Assembly (NCBI GenBank): GCA_023664365.1
Contig: JAMPFR010000014.1
Coordinates: 1-64,000 of the forward strand
DNA: 64,000 nucleotides
Origin: Acetatifactor muris
Lineage (GTDB): Bacteria > Bacillota > Clostridia > Lachnospirales > Lachnospiraceae
Direction of reading: 5' to 3'
Position 1 is the first letter of the stretch. Each line of letters starts with the position of its first letter. Shown one piece after another: positions 35,196 to 43,041 of this stretch. Position numbers and translations under genes: made by a program. The notes below the pieces were generated by a model that saw nothing but the letters and a program-made list of their open reading frames with translations, did not search any database and was not told the origin of the DNA.

Positions 35196-35243
35196 AGAAC
35201 ATTTGTTCTATATAAGGATAGCACATATGTTCTGGTATTGCAA
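35196..35243 (-). promoter_or_regulatory. SOS promoter with two LexA boxes
   Basis: Minus strand -35 TTGCAA (35238-35243) and -10 TATCCT (35215-35220) are 17 nt apart. A full Gram-positive LexA box, AGAACATTTGTTCT (35196-35209, GAAC-N4-GTTC), covers the expected transcription start. A second site, GCACATATGTTC (35221-35232), with one mismatch in the first half, fills the spacer. Confidence 0.85.
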
Positions 35244-35255
35244 GTAAAAAAAGTG

Positions 35256-35285
35256 TTGCAAAACAGACTGCAAAGTATGTATACT
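35256..35285 (+). promoter_or_regulatory. asnA promoter
   Basis: Plus strand -35 TTGCAA (35256-35261) and -10 TATACT (35280-35285) are separated by 18 nt, about 27 bp before the asnA start. It is divergent from, and within 15 bp of, the SOS promoter. Confidence 0.7.
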
Positions 35286-35311
35286 ACAGTAGGAATATTA
35301 CATATAGAAAG

Positions 35312-36334
35312 ATGGTTAAAGTCATGAAAAATTTTTCACTGCCCAAAAATTACAAGTCCGAGCTGAATCTGTATGACACTCAGATTGCCATAAAAACAGT
35401 AAAGGACTTCTTTCAGACCCTGCTGGCGGAACGGCTTCATCTGCTGCGGGTATCCGCTCCTCTTTTTGTAGCGCCGGAGTCGGGTTTAAACGACAACTTA
35501 AACGGCGTGGAACGTCCCGTCACCTTCGACATCAGGTGTCAGGACGGCAGGGAGGGAGAGATTGTACAGTCCCTCGCAAAGTGGAAGCGCTACGCCCTGA
35601 AAAAATACGGCTTTAAGCCGGGAGAGGGGCTCTATACGGATATGAGCGCCATCCGCAGGGATGAGGAAACCGATGCTATCCACTCCGTCTATGTGGATCA
35701 GTGGGACTGGGAAAAAATCATCTCCAAAGAAGAGCGCTGCCTTGAAACGCTGCAGGATACCGTGCGCACCGTGTACAAGGTGCTGCGCAAAACCGAGAAA
35801 TATATGTCCATCCACTATGATTACATAGAAGAAATCCTCCCCCACGACATCTTCTTTATCACCACCTCCGATCTGGAGGAAATGTTCCCCGACTATACGC
35901 CGAAGGAGCGGGAATATTACATTGCAAAGGCAAAGGGTGCCGTCTGCATCATGCAGATCGGAGATGTGCTGGAAAACGGCGAGCCCCACGACGGACGGGC
36001 GCCGGACTATGATGACTGGTCGCTGAATGCGGATATTATCGTCTATTATCCCGTTCTGGACATTGCCCTGGAGCTTTCCAGCATGGGCATCCGGGTAGAC
36101 GAAAAAGCTTTAAAAGAGCAGCTGCAGAAGGCAGGCTGTCCGGAACGTGCAGACCTGCCCTTCCACAAGGCTGTTTTGAACGGCGATCTGCCCTATACCA
36201 TCGGCGGCGGCATCGGCCAGTCCCGCATCTGCATGTTCTTCCTGAGAAAGGCTCATATCGGAGAGGTGCAATGCTCCCTGTGGCCTGAGGAAACCATGAA
36301 GGAAGCCGAAAAAAGAGGCCTGCAGCTTTTATAG
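35312..36334 (+). CDS. asnA: Aspartate-ammonia ligase (asparagine synthetase A)
   Basis: Makes asparagine from aspartate, ammonia and ATP with release of AMP; a class II aminoacyl-tRNA-synthetase-like fold. Family blocks: SAPLFVAPESGLNDNLNGVE, RPVTFDI, WKRYALKKYGF, DMSAIRRDE, VDQWDWEKII and GGGIGQSRICM. About 340 residues is normal. Two starts compete: ATG at 35312 and ATG at 35324; neither has a strong ribosome site. Monocistronic, with its own promoter and terminator. Confidence 0.95.
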   Translation: MVKVMKNFSLPKNYKSELNLYDTQIAIKTVKDFFQTLLAERLHLLRVSAPLFVAPESGLNDNLNGVERPVTFDIRCQDGREGEIVQSLAKWKRYALKKYGFKPGEGLYTDMSAIRRDEETDAIHSVYVDQWDWEKIISKEERCLETLQDTVRTVYKVLRKTEKYMSIHYDYIEEILPHDIFFITTSDLEEMFPDYTPKEREYYIAKAKGAVCIMQIGDVLENGEPHDGRAPDYDDWSLNADIIVYYPVLDIALELSSMGIRVDEKALKEQLQKAGCPERADLPFHKAVLNGDLPYTIGGGIGQSRICMFFLRKAHIGEVQCSLWPEETMKEAEKRGLQLL

Positions 36335-36352
36335 CTGCAGGCCCTTTCCTTT
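36317..36352 (+). terminator. asnA intrinsic terminator
   Basis: GGCCTGCAGC pairs with GCTGCAGGCC around a 7-nt loop that contains the stop codon, followed by CTTTCCTTT. The stem thus overlaps the last codons of asnA. Confidence 0.9.
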
Positions 36353-36362
36353 CACCCTTTAT

Positions 36363-36947
36363 TTACTTCTCATTTAAGAGCTCCTGTACAGACGCCCATT
36401 CGATCACCGGCAGCCCCCGCTGCATACCTGAGGAAGTCTTTTTCAGCTTTGACTGAATCTTTATGATATTCCACAGAAGGCAAATCAGACCAATCCCTGC
36501 GCCTGCAGCCGCTATCCCGATTACAATGGGAATGGTTATATAGTCCACATCCCCCCAATAGTAACCGCCAAGACCTATCAGGCTGAAAAAGACGCCCACG
36601 GCAAGACAGGTAATCGGAGTCTCAAACATCTTCTTTTTCATGCCTGACACTGCCCAGGACTGAGGCTGGTGGCAATGGGGACACTCATCCGGAAAATCTG
36701 TGGGAATAACCTGTTTCTCCGTAACGTTTTTGTAGACTTCCTGCACCCGCTGCACCAGGCTCACATGGGCCTTCTGCCGCAGCTTATCCTCCTCCACGTC
36801 ATTCAGCTGCCTGCGGTAGTTGTTCATCTCCGCCTCACCCGTTATTGTCACACTCCGAGGCCCGCTCTCCTGCCCGCACTGCTCACACCGAAAAGAATAC
36901 GTCAACCCTACGCTCTCCGTTCTCGTATGCCTGTAATAACTGCCCAT
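36363..36947 (-). CDS. Zinc-ribbon membrane protein of unknown function
   Basis: 194 residues. A first Cys pair (CEQCGQ) near residue 20 and a second (CPHCHQ) near 90 suggest one split zinc ribbon. Two membrane helices follow (TCLAVGVFFSLIGLGGYYWG and ITIPIVIGIAAAGAGIGLICLLW), and the C terminus is basic and cytosolic. No family recognised. It converges on asnA and stands alone, with GGAGG before its ATG. Confidence 0.65.
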   Translation of the reverse strand: MGSYYRHTRTESVGLTYSFRCEQCGQESGPRSVTITGEAEMNNYRRQLNDVEEDKLRQKAHVSLVQRVQEVYKNVTEKQVIPTDFPDECPHCHQPQSWAVSGMKKKMFETPITCLAVGVFFSLIGLGGYYWGDVDYITIPIVIGIAAAGAGIGLICLLWNIIKIQSKLKKTSSGMQRGLPVIEWASVQELLNEK

Positions 36948-37087
36948 TATGTATCATCCTCCGTGTAAATTATATGATTTATACCACCAATTCTATTTTA
37001 ACCTTTCCGTAATATCTGTCAATCCGTTTATAACGTTAAAACCGCACAAAAATTACAGAAGATTCCCTATATGCAGTCCTTCTTGCG

Positions 37088-37867
37088 TCATACCTTCATG
37101 AGAACAATACTTCCGCCCTGATCCGGCAGGGGAACCTTGGGTATGACGCCGAATTCCGCTTCGCATTCCGCGACAGCCCCCTTAATTCCCTGAAATTCCC
37201 GGTGGTTATAGTCATGGATCATCATGTACCCACCCCGATTGAGCAGCGGATAAAAAAATTTGATGCCGTTTAAGATCGGCTGATACAGATCCATATCCAA
37301 TGAGACAAAGGCAAACACTTTATCTGCCTCTTCTTTTGCCGTCTCCGGGAAATAGCCTTTTCTGAAAATAGCGTTTTCCGGATGTTTTAAGCGCTGCCGG
37401 ACATACTCTGCCTGATCGTCGGAGGTTTTAAAATTGCTGCGTTTAAAATAATTAGCGCTTTCAAAAAATTCGTCGGATGTATATTCATTCTGTTGTTCTA
37501 TATCCACATCTCTCTTGTCAAAGCCGGAAAAGGTATCATACAAATAGAACTTCCTGTCAGAGAAAGCCCTGTTGATAATCCATGAACAGTCTCCATAATC
37601 CACGCCGGCCTCGGCAACGTCGCCGGCAATGTTATTCCTTCTGATTTCTTCCGCAATCAGCTCAATGGTCCGGTATCTGACATAATCCATTTGATTTTTA
37701 TATTCCGACTGCATACTTTCAGACACCATGTCGTATGCCATCGGCTGGGTAACGATATTTTTCTTCAAATATCCGGCAGGGACAAAGACGAGTTCGCCGC
37801 CGAAATGTCTGGCAAGCCTTTGATGCAGGAACAGGGAACCATAGAATAACTTGTTTTTCAGGCCCAT
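37088..37867 (-). CDS. TylF/macrocin O-methyltransferase-family protein
   Basis: 259 residues. The SAM-dependent methyltransferase motif is seen in AGDVAEAGVDYGDCSWIINR, followed by FYLYDTFSGFD and FAFVSLDMDLYQPILNGIKF with DYNH metal-site residues (MMIHDYNHREFQGI). TylF-family enzymes methylate sugar hydroxyls. Downstream of a membrane protein and an acyltransferase, so decoration of a surface glycan is likely. ATG at 37867 is chosen for AAGGAGG 9 nt upstream. Confidence 0.85.
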   Translation of the reverse strand: MGLKNKLFYGSLFLHQRLARHFGGELVFVPAGYLKKNIVTQPMAYDMVSESMQSEYKNQMDYVRYRTIELIAEEIRRNNIAGDVAEAGVDYGDCSWIINRAFSDRKFYLYDTFSGFDKRDVDIEQQNEYTSDEFFESANYFKRSNFKTSDDQAEYVRQRLKHPENAIFRKGYFPETAKEEADKVFAFVSLDMDLYQPILNGIKFFYPLLNRGGYMMIHDYNHREFQGIKGAVAECEAEFGVIPKVPLPDQGGSIVLMKV

Positions 37868-38016
37868 ACCACAATCCTCCTTTTTGTTAACCATAGATAC
37901 ACAACTTGTAAAATAATAACATAAAAGCCTATATGATTCAACTGTATTTTAATTGCGTCAGCATACGTTTTCCCATCATGTCCCGCACTTACAGCCGGGC
38001 TTCCTGCAAATGCGTG

Positions 38017-39936
38017 CTACCGGCTCTCTGCACAGCGATACACCCCGAATTTCTCATTTCGGAAGGTCTGCACATAACCGCTCTGTTCCATGAAATTTAA
38101 TATAGCCTGAAGCTTTTCATCTGAGGCCACATACTCTATGGTTGCTTCGCTGATGCCTGCCCGGGTCAGCGCTCCTTCGCCCCCCTCCTCATACAGCGCC
38201 GCCGCATCTTCCAGTATCACCACCGGCGTCTTTCCTTCCAGTTCCCGCATATCCTCCTCAAAAACCGCGTAACTGTATGAGCCCAGATTTATCCAGGGAT
38301 TAAATGCCGACGGCATCTGCAGATAAAAGGACAAAGCGGGAATCGACCGGGAAAGGGGCGTCCCGTACAATATGACCTCCTGTCCCTGCAGCCCGCTTTC
38401 ATTGACATACGCGCTGAGAGAACTCATCCACTCCGCCTTTTCCCCTGACAGCTTCACATTCTTCAGTACCTCATTGTTATCCACCTTCCCGCTGATGTCC
38501 CGCACTCCCCCGGCCTCTGCAAAGACAAACTTCATCCCGAAGCCTGCAAACTGAAAACAGCACAGCAGCAAAAAGACGGAGAGCGCGCACTTTACGGGAA
38601 ACGGAGAAATCGTAACGCGTGCTATTTTTTTATCCCCGGCTTCCTTTAAAAAGCTCCGGCAGGCCTGCAGGGTATAGGGCGCCGCGATAAACAGGTTATT
38701 GATGCTGGGATACGTCCTGTTATTGCTGCCGATAGCGGTCAGGAAAATAACCAGAATCAGCATCCCCCCCACCAGCCTGTCCTCCTTCCTGCTTTTGGGA
38801 TGAAACACCCGCACCGCCGCTATGAACAGCGTCAGCATCAGAAACAGGAGCGCGGGCCGCCACATTGAGGCATATTCACAGAAATCCAGAGTGCAGAAGG
38901 GCGTTTTCTGCCCGTCCGCCCCCCTGTAATAAAGCCATCCCGCCATAGCCACACTCAAGATGACACACACCGCCTGAACGCCGCGCCGCACAAGGACGGC
39001 TGCTTTCCCTTTTATAAGCCCTGCAGCCGCGGACAGCGCCACTCCCACAGCCGGGAAGAAAACTATGCGGATCACCCAGTACAGGTTCTGGGTATAATCC
39101 TTCAGTATGTTGATTATCATGGAAACCGCTTTATAGTCCGAAGCAACATCGGTCATGCCAAAAAGCCGGGAAATTCCCTTCACATATTCTCCCATGCCAT
39201 ACTTCATGTCAATACAGCCAAACAGTACCACCAGCGCCGCCAGATACCCCAGCAGGCACCAGCCCGTATGCCGCAGGATTTTCCTCGGCAGGCCTTCCCG
39301 CTGCGCTGCGCCGCTTTGCTTCTCCTCCCGGGCGCACAGGAAGTCATAGACCCAAACTGCCAGTATCATGGCCGCCTCGGGAAGATTGGAGAATCTTACC
39401 AGAACATTGGCGCCAAGGCAGACTCCCGCCCCGATTAAAAATTCCTTCCTATCCTTTGTCAAACCAAGATATAACAAAATAAAGCACCCCAGAAACAGCA
39501 CATAGGTCATATAATTGTACAGAAGAGCCGTGGGACACCAACACAGGCTGACCGCCGCCATCTCTCCCAGAAACGCAATCCAGGGCCGAATCCTCAGCTT
39601 CCGGGTGCAGAACCAGTATCCGGCCAGAGCCAGAAGGCTCACAAACAGCCCCGTATAAATGTTCATCCCCACGAGCTGCCCGCCCCCCGGCAGCCTGGTC
39701 AGCCAGTGCCCCACTGCGTTGGAAAGCCAGACGGAAAAAAGCCACATGGGATCCATATGCTCCGTTCCCATATAGGTATAATTTGCATAATTGTAGCCTG
39801 TATCCATGAGATCCAGGCCCCAGTACACATGCCGCAGGGGATAAAACGCCAGAATGATAATAAAAAGGTTCTCCGTCATCCCCTTAAACATTTTGAAACG
39901 GCCGCCTCCGGCCTTTCCTGCAAGCTGCTCTCCCAT
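38017..39936 (-). CDS. Polytopic membrane protein, glycosyltransferase-like
   Basis: 639 residues with about eleven hydrophobic helices over the first 470, then a soluble C-terminal domain of about 160. An acidic residue in the first loop after helix 1 (YWGLDLMDTGYNYANY) is reminiscent of GT-C glycosyltransferases, which use a first-loop Asp. I cannot name the family. It begins 4 bp after the acyltransferase stop, so both are co-expressed and probably act on lipid-linked sugars at the membrane. Confidence 0.7.
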   Translation of the reverse strand: MGEQLAGKAGGGRFKMFKGMTENLFIIILAFYPLRHVYWGLDLMDTGYNYANYTYMGTEHMDPMWLFSVWLSNAVGHWLTRLPGGGQLVGMNIYTGLFVSLLALAGYWFCTRKLRIRPWIAFLGEMAAVSLCWCPTALLYNYMTYVLFLGCFILLYLGLTKDRKEFLIGAGVCLGANVLVRFSNLPEAAMILAVWVYDFLCAREEKQSGAAQREGLPRKILRHTGWCLLGYLAALVVLFGCIDMKYGMGEYVKGISRLFGMTDVASDYKAVSMIINILKDYTQNLYWVIRIVFFPAVGVALSAAAGLIKGKAAVLVRRGVQAVCVILSVAMAGWLYYRGADGQKTPFCTLDFCEYASMWRPALLFLMLTLFIAAVRVFHPKSRKEDRLVGGMLILVIFLTAIGSNNRTYPSINNLFIAAPYTLQACRSFLKEAGDKKIARVTISPFPVKCALSVFLLLCCFQFAGFGMKFVFAEAGGVRDISGKVDNNEVLKNVKLSGEKAEWMSSLSAYVNESGLQGQEVILYGTPLSRSIPALSFYLQMPSAFNPWINLGSYSYAVFEEDMRELEGKTPVVILEDAAALYEEGGEGALTRAGISEATIEYVASDEKLQAILNFMEQSGYVQTFRNEKFGVYRCAESR

Positions 39937-39940
39937 AGCG

Positions 39941-41065
39941 TTATGACGCCTCCCTGAATATACTGTCTGCCTTCTCTATCCTTTCAACCAGCTTCCTGTA
40001 TGCCTTCACTCTGCACAACAAGCTGTGAAGCCCCTTCATCAGCCCTGCCCGCAGCATATCTGCCAGGATACCGCACACAAATACAACGGACACTGCCAGA
40101 AGCGTCCCAAGCAAAAGCCCGCCCACATTGGAAATTCTGTCCGCCCCGAGCCAGTTCTGCCAGGAATGGCACAACCCCAGATTCTGATGAAGCAGATACA
40201 CTCCCAGCGTATAAGGCCCAACTTTATTAATAACATGTGCAATTTTCCCTTTTATCTCTGTCTTCGCAAAGAAACCAAACAGGCCCACCGCCGCCAGAAG
40301 CACCAGGACATGATTATATTCTATGAACATTCCGATCCTTCTGCCCAGCCTTCCGGTGCGGAGAAAGACAAACTGCAGCGCCATGGTTCCTGCAAATGCC
40401 AGCAGACAGCAGGCAATATACAGCGCCGCCGCCCTCCGCCGCTTTTCCAGAAAAGGAACTCCAAACCTTCGTATGTATGCCGCCGTTACAAACACACAGA
40501 GATACCACAGGCAGTCATAGCCCATTACATCCTTTTCAAACTGCACGGGCAGCAGGCTTTTCAGGCCGCAGAAGGTAATGAGCAGAAGCATCAGAGCAAG
40601 CTGCATCTGCCGCTTTGTCATCCGCTTTATCCCGGCGCCTGCAAAGGGCAGCAGCAGATACAGGAAAACATAGGCTGTCATAAACCAGTAATGCTCCATG
40701 GAAATCGGGAAAAGCAGGGTCAGGAAGTAATGGGTGTCCACAGGAGTCTCCGCTATCACTCCTGTGGCCGCTCCCAGAATTCCAAACGTAACGGAATACA
40801 GCCAGACCTGCAGCAGAAGCTGCAGCAGGCGGCTCAGTTTAAAGGAGGAGGTGCATAAAAAATAACCGCTGATAAGCATGTATACGTTGACCGCCACAAT
40901 GCAGAACGACTCCAGAAGCCAGGCCGCCGCGCCCACCGCATCAAGCTCCCCCTCGGTCAGCTTCGGCAGCAGATTACCTTTTCCCAGATAATGCAGCACA
41001 ATCACCATCATCATCGCCACACAGCGCAGCAGTTCCAGGCCTGCCATACGTTTTTTCCCGGACAT
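39941..41065 (-). CDS. Acyltransferase family 3 membrane protein
   Basis: 374 residues with about ten membrane helices. The family start GLELLRCVAMMMVIVLHYLG carries the conserved Arg and His. Such proteins transfer acetyl or other acyl groups to extracytoplasmic sugars (OatA, WecH, LPS O-acetyltransferases). There is no C-terminal SGNH domain here. ATG with GGAGGG upstream, 26 bp after fbp. Confidence 0.88.
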   Translation of the reverse strand: MSGKKRMAGLELLRCVAMMMVIVLHYLGKGNLLPKLTEGELDAVGAAAWLLESFCIVAVNVYMLISGYFLCTSSFKLSRLLQLLLQVWLYSVTFGILGAATGVIAETPVDTHYFLTLLFPISMEHYWFMTAYVFLYLLLPFAGAGIKRMTKRQMQLALMLLLITFCGLKSLLPVQFEKDVMGYDCLWYLCVFVTAAYIRRFGVPFLEKRRRAAALYIACCLLAFAGTMALQFVFLRTGRLGRRIGMFIEYNHVLVLLAAVGLFGFFAKTEIKGKIAHVINKVGPYTLGVYLLHQNLGLCHSWQNWLGADRISNVGGLLLGTLLAVSVVFVCGILADMLRAGLMKGLHSLLCRVKAYRKLVERIEKADSIFREAS

Positions 41066-41091
41066 AAAATTTCCCTCCTGACAGATTTGAT

Positions 41092-43023
41092 CTATCCCTG
41101 TAATATATTGTTCTTTTCCTTGATGCTGCCATCCAGATAAGCGTTTAACAGCTGCCGCAGATCGGAAATCTGCTCCAGCAGCTCCTCCCCCTTGTCCGTG
41201 TCGGAGATGTCCGCCCTGGCAGGCAGCTTCTCCACCACCCGGATTTCCGGCGTCTGCTGGAAATTTCCGCTCTTAAAGGGCTTATGCTCCGCCAGAATCA
41301 GGCTGTGGGAATCATAAATCAGCGTATAGCCCGCAATTCCCGTGGTTCGCTGATAGGCCTTGGAAATCCCCCCGTCGATGACATACAGCTTGCCGTCCGC
41401 TTTCACCGGGCTTTCGCCGTCTTTGATTTTCACGGGAATATGGCCGTTGATAATATGCCCGCTGTCTTCTCCGATGGAAAACATCCGCAGAATGCTCCGG
41501 CACACGTCCTCCCTTTCCGAAAACCTGTAATAGCTGTTGTAATTCTCCTCCTGCAGAGCCTTATCGTCGATAAAGTACCGCTCAAAAAGCGCCATCTTAT
41601 CCTTGCCGTAAAGAGGAGATTTTGCACCGCACCAGAGATACCACAAAAAGTCCGTGGCATACTCCTCTCTGGAGAAATATGCCGCGTTCACCAGCAGATT
41701 GATTTCATCCAGAAGCGCCTTCCCGCTGTAGCTTCTGCCGTTGATTTCAATGCTCTGCAGCCCTGCGTTTTCATCCATGGGGATACAGCCGTGGAACATC
41801 AGGTTCCCGTTGCAGACCTTGTACATGGCGCCGTGGGACAGCAGGAACCGGATATGCCTCTGCAGCTTTTCGCTGTGGAGGAAGGAGTTTTTGAGAACCT
41901 CCATCAGCCGGGCTTCCTCCGGGGAAAGCGCAGCGGGCTGCCGGGCGTCTACCGTGGGAAAGGCGCCGTCCTTCAGGGAATAGCTTCTGCCGTTTACCGT
42001 AACCCTTCCCGACGCAAAATCCACGCCGGAAAATAAGTCCCGTTCCCCCATCTCCCATTCCCGGTGAGCCGAAATCAGCCGGGACTCCAGCTTCAGTTGA
42101 ATGACGGTTATGGCCTTGTGCATCTGGGCCGCCAGCTTTTCGTCAACAGGGTCATAAATATTATCGTCGTAGGTATGGGGATAATAACCGGCACAGTCGT
42201 CCCCGCCGTAAATTTCCCGGGCAAATACAGCCAGCGCCCGCAGATTCAGCCCGTAGCCATCCTCCAGCAGATCAAAATTATTATATTTGATGGAAATCCG
42301 AATCACATTGGCAATCAGCGCCAGATTCCCGCAGGCCGCCCCAATCCAGGAAATATCATGATTTCCCCACTGAATATCCACGTCGTGACAGTTCATCAGC
42401 TCATCCAGAATAATGTCCGGCCTGGGACCCCGGTCAAAAATATCGCCGATGATATGCAGCCTGTCAATGGCAAGAGACTGAATCAGCCGGCAGAGCGTGG
42501 TAATGAAGCTTCCGGTGATTCCCGTCTCCATAATGGAGCGGATGATTCTGTCAAAATAAACATCCTTATTCACATCATCCGTTACATTCAAAAGCTCATC
42601 CACAATATATCTGAATTTCTCCGGAACACTTTTGCGGACCCTGGAGCGCGTGTACTTTGCAGAAATAGCCTCGCATACCAGAATCAGCCTGTAAATCGTA
42701 AGCTTCTGCCATTCCTCCGTACATTCTCCGTTATCGGAAAGCCGCTTCAGCTCACGCTCCGGATAATAAATCAGATTCACAAGCTCTGTCCGCTCCGCGC
42801 TTGAAACCGTTTTTCCGAACACCTTGTCTATCTTAATTTTAATCATTCCGGACGCACTTTTCAGCATATACAGAAACGCCTCGTATTCGCCGTGCAGATC
42901 GCTGAAAAAATACTCCGTGCCCTTGGGCAGGCTGCGGATTGCCGAAAGATTGATTATTTCGCTTGCAGCGCTTTCAATTGTGGGAAACTTTTCGGAAAGC
43001 AGCTCCAGATACTTCTTATCCAT
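41092..43023 (-). CDS. fbp: Class III fructose-1,6-bisphosphatase
   Basis: 643 residues, as in the Bacillota-specific class III enzymes (B. subtilis YydE/Fbp type). The metallophosphoesterase core is visible: FFSDLHGEYEAF, GDIFDRGPRPD and WGNHDISW. It converts fructose 1,6-bisphosphate to fructose 6-phosphate in gluconeogenesis. It follows the PtsI-like gene by 18 bp, at the end of the sulfo-sugar operon, so it may be co-transcribed with it. ATG with GGAGG upstream. Confidence 0.94.
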   Translation of the reverse strand: MDKKYLELLSEKFPTIESAASEIINLSAIRSLPKGTEYFFSDLHGEYEAFLYMLKSASGMIKIKIDKVFGKTVSSAERTELVNLIYYPERELKRLSDNGECTEEWQKLTIYRLILVCEAISAKYTRSRVRKSVPEKFRYIVDELLNVTDDVNKDVYFDRIIRSIMETGITGSFITTLCRLIQSLAIDRLHIIGDIFDRGPRPDIILDELMNCHDVDIQWGNHDISWIGAACGNLALIANVIRISIKYNNFDLLEDGYGLNLRALAVFAREIYGGDDCAGYYPHTYDDNIYDPVDEKLAAQMHKAITVIQLKLESRLISAHREWEMGERDLFSGVDFASGRVTVNGRSYSLKDGAFPTVDARQPAALSPEEARLMEVLKNSFLHSEKLQRHIRFLLSHGAMYKVCNGNLMFHGCIPMDENAGLQSIEINGRSYSGKALLDEINLLVNAAYFSREEYATDFLWYLWCGAKSPLYGKDKMALFERYFIDDKALQEENYNSYYRFSEREDVCRSILRMFSIGEDSGHIINGHIPVKIKDGESPVKADGKLYVIDGGISKAYQRTTGIAGYTLIYDSHSLILAEHKPFKSGNFQQTPEIRVVEKLPARADISDTDKGEELLEQISDLRQLLNAYLDGSIKEKNNILQG

Positions 43024-43041
43024 ATACCTCCTCCATTTTCG

